From a virus: DNA of 42,898 bases. The DNA lies in IMG/VR virus record IMGVR_UViG_3300034684_000184, positions 1-42,898 of that record. The stretch is one strand, 5' to 3'. Below, one piece after another: positions 33,439 through 40,715 of the stretch. The notes below the pieces were generated by a model. The model was not told the origin of the DNA. It did not search any database and saw only the letters and a program-made list of their open reading frames with translations. The first letter of the stretch is position 1. Each line of letters starts with the position of its first letter. The translations under genes and the position numbers were made by a program.

Positions 33439-34839
33439 ATGATAGGCAATGTAATCAACAAGGAGCGGTACACGATCCTCTCCACCACCCCCTCGGTAAG
33501 CGGATACAGCATCCCTTTCAAATACTGGGACAAGTCACAGATCAGCGTGGTACTCACAAGCAGTGCAGGCGTTGAGACAACCGTTGACAGCGCTTCCTAT
33601 GCTGTGACCAGCCCGGCTGACTCAGGCACCCTTACGTTTATTGCCGGCTATACCTTCCCAGAAGGCACAGCCTTGCTGACCGTGGTAAGGACAGTAACCA
33701 TCGAACAGCAGACAGACCTGAGAAACGGTGACGTACTCGATGCAGACACGCTTGAGAATATGTTCGACACGAATGTGGCTATGCTCCAAGAGCTGAACGA
33801 GAAGCTGGACAGGACGGTTCGCATACCCGTTTCAGATCCTTCACTCATCCTCCAGATGCCATCCTCTCTCATCAGGGCAAACATGCTCCTGGGATTCGAT
33901 GCAAGCGGGAACATCATTCCAGTCCTCACCAGTGACATTGAACAGAATCTCGCAGAGGCATTGGCTGCCGAGGCATCAGTGGACGAAATGTACAATGATG
34001 CAGGCATGGTTGCTGTACGCACTGATATGGCTGTTCCTGAGACATCGAAGATACAGGCGGTTGCTGCAAACAAAACAAACATCGATACCGTTGCAGGTAA
34101 TATTGCCAATGTGAATATCGTTGGTGGTGACATCGCCAATGTTAACGCTGTTGCAGGGAACAAGCTGAACATAGATGCCGTGAATGCGAACAAGGCCAAT
34201 ATTGATGCCGTTGCAGGCAATGAGATAAATATCAATGCTGTAAATGCAAACAAGAATAATATCAATGCAGTAGCCGGCAATGAAACCAACATCGATGCAG
34301 TCGCAGGCAATGCTACCAACATCAATGCGGTGAACACAAACAAGACCAATATCGACACCGTGGCCACCGACCTTGCCCTGGGCGCTTCTTCGAACGTGAA
34401 GAAAGTAGCTGATGCGATCGCCAACGTGAACGCGGTCGGGGCCGACATCGCCAAGGTCAACGCGGTACAGGCAAAGCTGACCGAGGTGGACAACGTTTCC
34501 GACAACATGACTGCGGTGATGAACGCCCATACGAACATGGACGCCATCATCGCCGCTCCTACAGAGGCTGCCGATGCCGCTACGGCAAAGACCGCCGCCG
34601 AGGCCGCACGAGACAAGGCCCGCAAGTGGTCCGAGGAGGTCGAGGACACCCCCGTGGAGACGGGCGAGTACTCGGCAAAGCACCATGCCATCAAGTCCGC
34701 TGCTTCGGCCGCCAGCGCACATCTTGCCGATGCCGCTGCAAACAAGCAACTCACCATCGACGGGACCCTGTACCAGTATGCAATTCAGCAGGCCAGCATT
34801 GCCGGCCATCTGAAAATTTCTTTCGTGGAGGTAGTCTAA
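33439..34839 (+). CDS. Tail fibre protein with T7 gp17-like N-terminus
   Basis: The protein has 466 residues. Residues 1-140 (YTILSTTPSVSGYSIPFKYW, then LRNGDVLDADTLENMFD) are the N-terminal domain that anchors tail fibres to the nozzle in T7-like phages. Residues 211-310 are ten tandem decapeptides of the type NKxNIDAVAG. The C-terminal part has the fibre motif KWSEEVEDTPVETGEYSAKHHA. From about base 34370 on, the DNA becomes clearly richer in G/C, a sign of a module exchange. No receptor-binding tip is present; that role probably lies with the DGR-varied protein downstream. Confidence 0.88.
   Translation: MIGNVINKERYTILSTTPSVSGYSIPFKYWDKSQISVVLTSSAGVETTVDSASYAVTSPADSGTLTFIAGYTFPEGTALLTVVRTVTIEQQTDLRNGDVLDADTLENMFDTNVAMLQELNEKLDRTVRIPVSDPSLILQMPSSLIRANMLLGFDASGNIIPVLTSDIEQNLAEALAAEASVDEMYNDAGMVAVRTDMAVPETSKIQAVAANKTNIDTVAGNIANVNIVGGDIANVNAVAGNKLNIDAVNANKANIDAVAGNEININAVNANKNNINAVAGNETNIDAVAGNATNINAVNTNKTNIDTVATDLALGASSNVKKVADAIANVNAVGADIAKVNAVQAKLTEVDNVSDNMTAVMNAHTNMDAIIAAPTEAADAATAKTAAEAARDKARKWSEEVEDTPVETGEYSAKHHAIKSAASAASAHLADAAANKQLTIDGTLYQYAIQQASIAGHLKISFVEVV
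34069..34368 (+). repeat. Ten 30-bp units coding a decapeptide repeat in the tail fibre
   Basis: Ten in-frame units of 30 bases encode N-x-x-N-I-x-A-V-x-x variants, for example NKANIDAVAG, NEININAVNA and NKNNINAVAG. The first units are more degenerate (NIANVNIVGG). The regular Asn-Ile-Val spacing suggests a trimeric coiled or beta-structured shaft. Codons differ between copies, so the array is old rather than a recent slippage product. Confidence 0.85.
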
Positions 34840-35187
34840 ATGGCTATAGATATTTTGTTGCCCAACGGCATCCAGATGCAACAGATGGTGGACGTTTCCC
34901 CGGATACACTCGATATGACGAGTGCTCCTGTGGTGACCATCCAGACCATCACGTCAACCAAGGCCAAAGTACCCTCATCCGCTAAGGTCGGACGCAGGGT
35001 CATGGTCGTCACCAATCTCGATGAGGTACGAACCGTGAGAATCGGCTCTACTTCAATCACCGAGAAAATTGGGTTTCTTCTGGACCCAAGAAAAACGGTC
35101 AAGGTGTTGCTTGACCCGAACAACGTACAGGACGTTTATGCAATCGCAACAGGGGCAGAAGTAAAGGTGGAGGTAATCGAATTATGA
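34840..35187 (+). CDS. Small beta-rich virion protein
   Basis: The protein has 115 residues, starting one base after the tail fibre stop. It is almost all strand-like (VVTIQTITSTKAKV, then VRIGSTSITEKIGFLLDP, ending VEVIEL). It looks like a small beta-sandwich such as those attached to fibres or capsids. It overlaps the next gene by ATGA. Confidence 0.55.
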   Translation: MAIDILLPNGIQMQQMVDVSPDTLDMTSAPVVTIQTITSTKAKVPSSAKVGRRVMVVTNLDEVRTVRIGSTSITEKIGFLLDPRKTVKVLLDPNNVQDVYAIATGAEVKVEVIEL

Positions 35188-35402
35188 CACACACCATAAC
35201 AAACATCGAGGCCAACAAATGGCTGGTATCCGTCTCATTCATGGATGAAGGGGTGCAACAGAGCACCAGCAACACGGTAATCGGAACAAAGGAGCAGGCA
35301 GATGCCTACGCCCCCACCCTTGCTCGGGACTTCCGAGAGAATCACGCAGATTTATTCCCTCTTCCTGTGGTTGAGGAACATGATACGGAGGAAATCGTAT
35401 GA
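35184..35402 (+). CDS. Hypothetical small protein of the tail fibre operon
   Basis: The protein has 72 residues and is coupled by ATGA overlaps to both neighbours. It has a strand-turn-strand start (KWLVSVSFMDEGVQQ) and a polar tail. It lies just before the DGR variable protein and may help in its folding or attachment, but no family is recognised. Confidence 0.5.
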   Translation: MTHTITNIEANKWLVSVSFMDEGVQQSTSNTVIGTKEQADAYAPTLARDFRENHADLFPLPVVEEHDTEEIV

Positions 35403-36628
35403 CATACGTAAGCGGACAATACACATCCAAACAGATTTTAGACAATATTATTGAGGTAGAGGAAGCACTCACCAAGGAAGCCCTTGCAGGAACCGCTCTC
35501 GCCATCACCGATGCAACCAAACAGGCGGACTACAAGGCCCGAATAGAGGATTTGTCGCTCGGGCGCAACACTGTCCTGTTCGATGCAAACAGCAAGCCGA
35601 GTGTATACACTGTGTACAAGCCAGACGAGAAAGCAAGGATTGATTATCTCAGCAACGGTGGAACGCACTTCACATCAGTGAACACGTTGCATCCTGCTTT
35701 CATGGTAAACGGAAGCATCGTTGAAATCCTTGTAGGCAAATATCTTGCCGGAAAGGTAGCAGGTACGAATCATGCGGTATCTCTCAGGGGATTGTCTCCA
35801 GCCAATTACACTACATTTGACAATGCGCTTTCTCTATGTGCTGCAAAGGGCGTAGGTCATCACCTGATGACGCAGGCTGAGTGGGCATATCTTTCCCTGC
35901 TGGCAATCCGTGAAGGATACCAGCCGAGAGGGAATGACTACTACGGGAAGAGCTATCAGGACTCTACTGAGTTCGGCAGAGCTGGCAATTCGTATGTATA
36001 TGCCGATGGAAAGATGGGGCCAACACTAACCGGCAGTGGACCTGTCGGCTGGCATCTTGACGGCACTCCTTTTTCTCCTGCTGACCTGCGCGGAAATGTG
36101 CTTGAGTGGAATGGAGGGTACCGTATCAATGAAGGCGAGTTGCAAGTAATTCAAGACAACAATGCCGCAGACAATACCAAGGACCAGAGTGTTTCGTCTG
36201 TGCTATGGAAAGCAATCATCCAAGATGGGTCTCTTGTTGCACCTGCAACGGCAGACACGTACAAGTGGGATTATGTGAGCGCAGCACCTGCATCAGGATC
36301 AGCACCATTCCTGTTGAATATTGCTAAAGACAATCCACCGGTTGATGGTACTCCGTACGGTGCCAATACATTTTCCACCTTGACCGCAAAAGCTGGAGTC
36401 ACTGTCCATGACATCTTGCGTATTTTAGGGATTATGCCTCCTCTCGCAAACGCTCCACTGGGAACGCAGTACATGCGCAATGTCGGAGAACGCTTCGGCT
36501 TCGCCGGTGGCAGCTGGAGCATCCCGTCGTTCGCTGGGCTCGGGTCTCGCAACGCGTCCAGCGAGCGCACGGGCTCGAGCAGCAACATCGGTTTCCGTCC
36601 CGCTTTATACAGGGAACTGACCAACTGA
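35399..36628 (+). CDS. DGR variable protein, C-type-lectin fold receptor-binding protein
   Basis: The protein has 409 residues. A helical start for attachment is followed by a fold of the formylglycine-generating-enzyme/C-type lectin group: LMTQAEWAYLSLLAIREGY, then DLRGNVLEWNGGYRI, and at the end SNIGFRPAL. The last 40 residues are the variable repeat (366-402). Twelve residues there differ from what the template encodes: 368, 372, 374, 375, 376, 378, 383, 387, 388, 392, 394 and 395. By analogy with Mtd of Bordetella phage BPP-1 it should bind host receptors and sit on the tail tip. It starts by ATGA overlap and precedes avd. Confidence 0.92.
   Translation: MTYVSGQYTSKQILDNIIEVEEALTKEALAGTALAITDATKQADYKARIEDLSLGRNTVLFDANSKPSVYTVYKPDEKARIDYLSNGGTHFTSVNTLHPAFMVNGSIVEILVGKYLAGKVAGTNHAVSLRGLSPANYTTFDNALSLCAAKGVGHHLMTQAEWAYLSLLAIREGYQPRGNDYYGKSYQDSTEFGRAGNSYVYADGKMGPTLTGSGPVGWHLDGTPFSPADLRGNVLEWNGGYRINEGELQVIQDNNAADNTKDQSVSSVLWKAIIQDGSLVAPATADTYKWDYVSAAPASGSAPFLLNIAKDNPPVDGTPYGANTFSTLTAKAGVTVHDILRILGIMPPLANAPLGTQYMRNVGERFGFAGGSWSIPSFAGLGSRNASSERTGSSSNIGFRPALYRELTN
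36496..36604 (+). repeat. DGR variable repeat (VR)
   Basis: These 109 bases align without gaps to the template repeat at 37020-37128. There are 17 differences: 16 lie at template adenines (examples: A to T at 36500 and 36501, A to C at 36552) and one is a T to C at 36505 that leaves Ala unchanged. Thirteen of the 29 template adenines are kept. The last 25 bases, ending GGTTTCCGTCCCGCT, are identical and should be the initiation site for mutagenic homing. Homology stops right after it. I see no clear cruciform after the VR. Confidence 0.95.
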
Positions 36629-36645
36629 TTACTGGAGACTGAAAT

Positions 36646-37011
36646 ATGGGGAATACACTGATTGCTTACCAGAAGTGGGAGGACATGGCTGAATACATCC
36701 TCAAGTGCGTAGTGACACAGCTACCGAAAAGCGAGCGCTACGCGCTTGGGGAACAGATGCGGAATCTTACGGTAGGCATCGGTGTACATATTGCCAGGGC
36801 AGTGGCCATCAGGCATGTCGGAATGAGGAAGAAGGAAGTGGATGAAGCAGACCTTGACCTTTGCGCCCTGAAGGTGCTGATCCGGCTTGCAGACAGGCTG
36901 CATTACATAGACAAGCAAAAATTCGGCCAGTGTGCTTTGTACACTACCGAACTGGGTAAAATCATTGGAGGGTGGACCAAGTCGTTATCCACCCAAGGGC
37001 AGCGGTTGTAA
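36646..37011 (+). CDS. avd: Avd-like DGR accessory protein
   Basis: The protein has 121 residues, standard for bAvd. It reads as a four-helix bundle: WEDMAEYILKCVVTQLPKSE, then LGEQMRNLTVGIGVHIARAV, then DLDLCALKVLIRLADRLHYI, and a last helix with TTELGKIIGGW. Avd forms a basic pentamer that binds the reverse transcriptase and the template RNA and is needed for mutagenic homing. It lies between VR and TR, the common order. The stop is nine bases before the template repeat. Confidence 0.9.
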   Translation: MGNTLIAYQKWEDMAEYILKCVVTQLPKSERYALGEQMRNLTVGIGVHIARAVAIRHVGMRKKEVDEADLDLCALKVLIRLADRLHYIDKQKFGQCALYTTELGKIIGGWTKSLSTQGQRL

Positions 37012-37019
37012 CATGATGA

Positions 37020-37128
37020 CGGCAACGCTGGTGGCAACTGGAACAACACGTCGAACGCTGGGCTCGGGTATCGCAACGCGAACAACGAGCGCACGAACTC
37101 GAACAACAACATCGGTTTCCGTCCCGCT
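37020..37128 (+). repeat. DGR template repeat (TR)
   Basis: These 109 bases are the template for the VR. Read in the VR frame they hold twelve AAC codons and give runs such as NWNNTSNAGLGYRNANNER, the typical Asn-rich pattern of templates since AAC can become many codons by adenine mutation. It lies between avd and the reverse transcriptase gene and is not expected to be translated. Homology to the VR ends at 37128, and the following bases differ. Confidence 0.95.
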
Positions 37129-37321
37129 CTTCCATATATATAGCAGTGCTTACATGCAAGAAGGCTGTTCCTCAAGGGGAATGGTCCACGCAATGGAAAA
37201 GGAACCGCAGTCCTGGCAGGACCAAATGACCATTCTGCGCAAGGCGACAAGTACCAGAAAACGGGAACGCCGCCGAAGCGCTTCTCTTTATTCTTTGCTT
37301 CCCATAAGGAGGGATAATCAC
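37129..37321 (+). ncRNA. Spacer part of the DGR template RNA
   Basis: These 193 bases between TR and the reverse transcriptase start carry no gene of their own. GAATGGTC (37179-37186) pairs perfectly with GACCATTC (37228-37235), and inside this GTCCT (37210-37214) pairs with AGGAC (37218-37222). In Bordetella phage the spacer after TR forms a structure with reverse transcriptase and Avd that primes cDNA synthesis. The nested hairpins here suggest the same role. The AAGGAGG ribosome binding site at 37306-37312 closes the region. Confidence 0.6.
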
Positions 37322-38389
37322 ATGCCCAAGACACACGGCAATCTGGCCGAGAAGATTTACAGCTTTGAAAATCTTGATGCTGCATTCAATGAGATGAGCA
37401 GGGGCATGCGCTATACAAACGCAGTTCTCAGGTACAAGGAGAACTACGAGGAGAATATCATCAACCTGCAGAACCATCTGATATGGCAATCATACCAGGT
37501 AAGGCCATACAGGGAATTCACTATCCATGAACCAAAGATGCGCAAGATAAGCGCACCAGATATCGAGGATAGACTCGTCCAGCATGCACTGTGCAGGGTG
37601 GTGGAGCCTTTCTTTGAGCGTAGGTTCATCTATTCCAACTTCGCATGCAGGAAAGGAAAGGGAATGCTTGCAGCATGCAAGCGTGTACAGCACTACATCC
37701 GCCAACAACCAGAAGGAAAACCCGTCTACTACCTGCGCATGGATTTCCACAAATACTTCCACTCAATCAGCCATGTGGTGCTCAAGCGCCTTATCAGAAG
37801 GGTGATACGTGACAAGTGGGCGCTCTGGCTTTGGGATACCATCATAGACAGCTATCCTCAAGGACTCCCCATAGGCGCACTCACCAGCCAACTGCTTGCA
37901 AATATCGTGGGTGATGCACTCGATCATTACCTATGCGACGAATGTGGTGCAACCTGCTACGCACGTTACATGGATGACATCATCATCGTTTCCAGTAATC
38001 TTGAACGGCTTGAACAGATATTCGAGAAAGCGAGGTTCTATTCACAGGAGATACTTTGGCTCACACTCAATGATAGCAAGAGCTATATTGCCGTAGCGGA
38101 ATACCCATACGACGATGGTAGGAAGACTTTTGATCCAGGAATAGACTTTGCAGGCTACGGAATCCATCGGCGTTACTTATCCCCAAGAAAACGGAACGTG
38201 AAGGCAGCAAAGAAACGACACAGAAAATTGGCAAGGCTGGTATCTGAAGGAAGCATTAGCGAAGAGAAATTGCTCGCTTCCGTCAATTCGTTTGCCGGAT
38301 ACATGCAGCATTGCGTATGGACCAAGGAAGCATACAGGGCCCTGAATGAGTCCATGTTGCCGATATCTGATAGGAGAAAAGTTGGATGA
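37322..38389 (+). CDS. rt: DGR reverse transcriptase
   Basis: The protein has 355 residues from ATG 37322, chosen because AAGGAGG lies nine bases upstream and because the longer open frame would include the template repeat. Catalytic motifs are RMDFHKYF with Asp141, YMDD at 216-219, and IGALTSQ at 184-190, the last being the I/LGxxxSQ form typical of DGR enzymes and linked to low fidelity at adenine. It copies the template RNA into mutated cDNA that replaces the VR. The stop overlaps the next gene by ATGA. Confidence 0.96.
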   Translation: MPKTHGNLAEKIYSFENLDAAFNEMSRGMRYTNAVLRYKENYEENIINLQNHLIWQSYQVRPYREFTIHEPKMRKISAPDIEDRLVQHALCRVVEPFFERRFIYSNFACRKGKGMLAACKRVQHYIRQQPEGKPVYYLRMDFHKYFHSISHVVLKRLIRRVIRDKWALWLWDTIIDSYPQGLPIGALTSQLLANIVGDALDHYLCDECGATCYARYMDDIIIVSSNLERLEQIFEKARFYSQEILWLTLNDSKSYIAVAEYPYDDGRKTFDPGIDFAGYGIHRRYLSPRKRNVKAAKKRHRKLARLVSEGSISEEKLLASVNSFAGYMQHCVWTKEAYRALNESMLPISDRRKVG

Positions 38390-38661
38390 AAGACAAGTTC
38401 CTGCATTGGTTTTACAGCTTCTTTGTTTGTCTCATAGGCACCTCGTTCCATCCCAAGTGGGGAATCGGACTTGCCCTTGGGCTTGGAGCCATCAAGGAGC
38501 TGAAGGACATGATCCAGAAGGGCAACAAATGGAGCTGGGAGGACATCCTGTTCGACATGATAGGAATTGGATGCGCAATACTCGTTTATGCAGTTGCAGA
38601 GCAGTACGGCTATCTCTCCACCGTGACAGCCTTGGTTGCCCAGTACATACCATGGATTTAG
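38386..38661 (+). CDS. Small membrane protein, YfiM/DUF2279-like
   Basis: The protein has 91 residues. DKFLHWFYSFFVCLIGTSF, then GIGLALGLGAIKELKDMI and WEDILFDMIGIGCAIL give the D-H...G...KE..D...D..D..G spacing seen in YfiM/DUF2279 proteins. Two or three hydrophobic segments are present. It opens the presumed lysis region and is coupled to the reverse transcriptase gene. Its role is unknown; some phage relatives are near lysis genes. Confidence 0.6.
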   Translation: MKDKFLHWFYSFFVCLIGTSFHPKWGIGLALGLGAIKELKDMIQKGNKWSWEDILFDMIGIGCAILVYAVAEQYGYLSTVTALVAQYIPWI

Positions 38662-38688
38662 ACTGATGGACAAGGAGAAGAAAAGCCG

Positions 38689-38919
38689 ATGGACCAGCAA
38701 GAGGAACTCAGCAGGCTCAAGGAAAGGGTCTCGAAGCTCGAAGCTGAGAACTCACGGCTTTGGGACATCATCAAGGCTTACTTCACCAGAAATATCAGCA
38801 AGGGGGCACCCACTTCCCTGCCGAAGGTAAAGTTACCCAAAAAGACCTGGGTGCTGATTATCTTATGGAATGTGGTCGGAATTTTCCTGAAGGGTATCCC
38901 CGAGGAATTGCTGTTCTGA
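38689..38919 (+). CDS. Small protein with coiled coil and C-terminal hydrophobic segment
   Basis: The protein has 76 residues, with AAGGAG before ATG 38689. Residues 5-30 (ELSRLKERVSKLEAENSRLW) form a leucine-heptad coiled coil. A basic linker leads to one hydrophobic segment (WVLIILWNVVGIFLKGI). A holin-related or tail-anchored membrane protein is possible; no family is recognised. Confidence 0.55.
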   Translation: MDQQEELSRLKERVSKLEAENSRLWDIIKAYFTRNISKGAPTSLPKVKLPKKTWVLIILWNVVGIFLKGIPEELLF

Positions 38920-38973
38920 CCATCTTGATAGAGAAAGAACGTTACGCCCTGTTAGGGGAAGGAGAATAATGCA

Positions 38974-39288
38974 ATGGATTTCAACACGCTGATCAGAACT
39001 GATTTCATCGTGATCGCGCTGTTCCTTAATGCCATTGGAGCCATACTCAAGTACCGCACACCATTGGACAATCGTCTGATACCTGCTGTACTTTTTGCCG
39101 TATCATTCCTGGTATGTGCAATTTGGGGATGGTTCACAAGCGCCTATGTAGGAGGTACACGGTGGGCCGACAGCCTACTCATCGCCGGCCTTATACACGG
39201 GACAGTGGTCACGAGCATCGCAGTATGGGGCTGGGACACCTTCTACGGCGTCTTCAAACATGGGCTGAGAAAGAAGAAGGAGAGATGA
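38974..39288 (+). CDS. Holin-like membrane protein
   Basis: The protein has 104 residues, with GGGGAAGGAG upstream. Three hydrophobic segments (FIVIALFLNAIGAILKY, LIPAVLFAVSFLVCAIWGW, and a region near SLLIAGLIHGTVVTSIAVWG) end in a basic tail KHGLRKKKER. This matches the Phage_holin_5/Hol44-like pattern, including an early conserved G-x-x-L-K. Holins form pores that time lysis. It directly precedes another membrane protein. Confidence 0.72.
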   Translation: MDFNTLIRTDFIVIALFLNAIGAILKYRTPLDNRLIPAVLFAVSFLVCAIWGWFTSAYVGGTRWADSLLIAGLIHGTVVTSIAVWGWDTFYGVFKHGLRKKKER

Positions 39289-39289
39289 G

Positions 39290-39937
39290 ATGACCTTCAG
39301 GAAAAATTTGTTTGTCATGCTGTCTGCAGTGGTCCTTGTTGTCATAGGGGCCCTGCTGATGGATATAAGGATGCCTCAGATTGTGGATGGTCTGACCCTG
39401 GTCATACCGACCGTGGCAATGGCACTCCTTATTGAGGACCTCTGGAGAAAGATACTCACCGCACGCGAGAAACTCACGTGGCAGTACTTCCTTGGGGAAG
39501 TATTCGTGGTGGGAAGCGGTCTTGCATGGCTCTGGGCTTCCACAAGCGCAGACATGAAGAGCATGGGGATACGCCTCGGCGTCGTGTTTCTTCTCGGCCT
39601 TCTCGGGGGTATCTGGTTTGCATTATGCTACCACCCTTCCGTCCAAAGCCCAGAGGAAAGAGAACAAGAGAAATGGGCTAGATTCAGAGCAAAGATTAAG
39701 AAGGCAGACAAGGCAGATGCATTCAAGACGCTTGCAAGCGTCCTTAGATTCCGTCTTCTTGATGATGATCTTTCTGGCGATCTTGATTTCAATCGCCCTC
39801 TCGCAGTCTACCACGAGGAGCTTCTGACCTACGAGGAAGCAATGGCAGCAGAACCTGATGGCAATGGCAACCTGCCTCCCATACAGGGATCCGCCCACGA
39901 CTACCTGCAGATGCTGGTACGCAACCTGCCGGAATAG
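39290..39937 (+). CDS. Multi-pass membrane protein of the lysis region
   Basis: The protein has 215 residues. Four hydrophobic segments lie in the first 112 residues (VMLSAVVLVVIGALLM, TLVIPTVAMALLIEDLW, EVFVVGSGLAWLWAS, VVFLLGLLGGIWFALCY), and the rest is charged and soluble. It starts two bases after the holin-like gene. It may be a second holin, an antiholin or an unrelated membrane protein; no family is recognised. Confidence 0.6.
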   Translation: MTFRKNLFVMLSAVVLVVIGALLMDIRMPQIVDGLTLVIPTVAMALLIEDLWRKILTAREKLTWQYFLGEVFVVGSGLAWLWASTSADMKSMGIRLGVVFLLGLLGGIWFALCYHPSVQSPEEREQEKWARFRAKIKKADKADAFKTLASVLRFRLLDDDLSGDLDFNRPLAVYHEELLTYEEAMAAEPDGNGNLPPIQGSAHDYLQMLVRNLPE

Positions 39938-39947
39938 GAGACATACA

Positions 39948-40628
39948 ATGTGTGGAAAAAAATCAAAGCGTGGCTTACGCGTAATCGCTCTGAGCTTGGT
40001 CTTTTTGGTGCTGGCGCTCTCACCGCTGGCGGCATGGCCTTTCTCATTTGGAGAAACAGAGAGCACCCCTACCCAGACGCTCCAGGTACCGTCTACAGAG
40101 GACGTGGAGCAGCGTCAGCAGGTGGCTTTGCTGAAGCAGCAGATAGAGCAGTTGGAGAATCAGTTGAGCGAATCTCAGAAGATGCTGGACACATTATCGA
40201 GCAACTTGGAGAAGTCAGGAGTGAAATTGAACAACACTCAAGCGACAGCAGAGAGCTTGCTGAACGAAATCGAAAGTCTCAAGAGCTTCTTGAAAGCATC
40301 AGAGGACTCTCGGAAAGCCTTGGAGACTGAATACGACACACTGCTTGCAGAATATAACCTGAAGGCATCTGAGGCTGATGGATACTACCAGGAGGCCACA
40401 GCCATGACCGCAAAATACAATGCGCTCAAGGGCAAACAGAAAAGCATCACCACCACGGTTGGTACCGCAGCAGTGATGAAGGACGGCAAGTATGGCATCG
40501 ATGTCACCGCCGGTGTCAACTTCGGCAAGGTGGGTGTCTTCGGAGGGGCCACGTACATGTTTGACGAGGATTCTTTAATGAAGCCTGCGGACCTCATGTA
40601 CAAGGCAGGTTTCGCATTCACATTCTGA
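39948..40628 (+). CDS. Exported coiled-coil protein with outer-membrane-like C-terminus (spanin-type partner)
   Basis: The protein has 226 residues from ATG 39948, with AGGAG at 39936-39940. A signal peptide (RVIALSLVFLVLALSPLAA) is followed by a long coiled coil (residues about 30-160, e.g. LLKQQIEQLENQLSESQKML). The last 60 residues are strand-like and end YKAGFAFTF, like the C-terminal Phe signature of outer-membrane proteins. A second gene, starting two bases later, uses the same DNA in another frame. Together they could link the inner and outer membranes at the last lysis step, as spanins do. No lipoprotein box is visible. Confidence 0.7.
   Translation: MCGKKSKRGLRVIALSLVFLVLALSPLAAWPFSFGETESTPTQTLQVPSTEDVEQRQQVALLKQQIEQLENQLSESQKMLDTLSSNLEKSGVKLNNTQATAESLLNEIESLKSFLKASEDSRKALETEYDTLLAEYNLKASEADGYYQEATAMTAKYNALKGKQKSITTTVGTAAVMKDGKYGIDVTAGVNFGKVGVFGGATYMFDEDSLMKPADLMYKAGFAFTF
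39950..40330 (+). CDS. Inner-membrane coiled-coil protein encoded in a second frame (i-spanin-like)
   Basis: The protein has 126 residues from GTG 39950; its start codon shares a base with the ATG of the other gene (ATGTG). A basic N-terminus (WKKIKAWLTRNRS), one membrane segment (LGLFGAGALTAGGMAFLIW), a Pro/Gly linker and a coiled coil (EQLGEVRSEIEQHSSDSREL) give the layout of an Rz-type i-spanin. It is entirely inside the 226-residue gene in the +2 frame. Embedding of one spanin gene in another is known, but normally the lipoprotein is the embedded one. Both frames look like real proteins. Confidence 0.62.
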   Translation: MWKKIKAWLTRNRSELGLFGAGALTAGGMAFLIWRNREHPYPDAPGTVYRGRGAASAGGFAEAADRAVGESVERISEDAGHIIEQLGEVRSEIEQHSSDSRELAERNRKSQELLESIRGLSESLGD

Positions 40629-40669
40629 TCATCTGACCAGATAGACGTTTCATAGTTTCTCTCCTTGTT

Positions 40670-40706
40670 GGACCGGTGGAAATCGTACTCCCGCCGGTCC
40701 TTCCTT
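40670..40706 (+). terminator. Rho-independent terminator of the late operon
   Basis: GGACCGGTGG (40670-40679) pairs with CCGCCGGTCC (40691-40700), with one wobble pair, around an 11-base loop, and TTCCTT follows. It ends the rightward late transcript 42 bases after the last lysis-region gene. Confidence 0.75.
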
Positions 40707-40715
40707 ATACACTGA

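Noticed and set aside
34069-34368. Possible CRISPR array
   Set aside because: Repeats are contiguous, in frame, diverged at synonymous sites and have no spacers.
33648-34757. 369-codon open frame on the minus strand opposite the tail fibre
   Set aside because: It arises from the Asn/Ala/Val-rich repeat codons of the fibre gene, has no ribosome binding site and gives a low-complexity hydrophobic product.
36605-36645. Cruciform hairpin after the VR, as in some DGRs
   Set aside because: I could not find a convincing inverted repeat in these bases.
36932-37321. Extension of the reverse transcriptase frame upstream through TR
   Set aside because: It overlaps avd and the template repeat, and a strong ribosome binding site marks ATG 37322; DGR templates are normally not translated as part of the enzyme.
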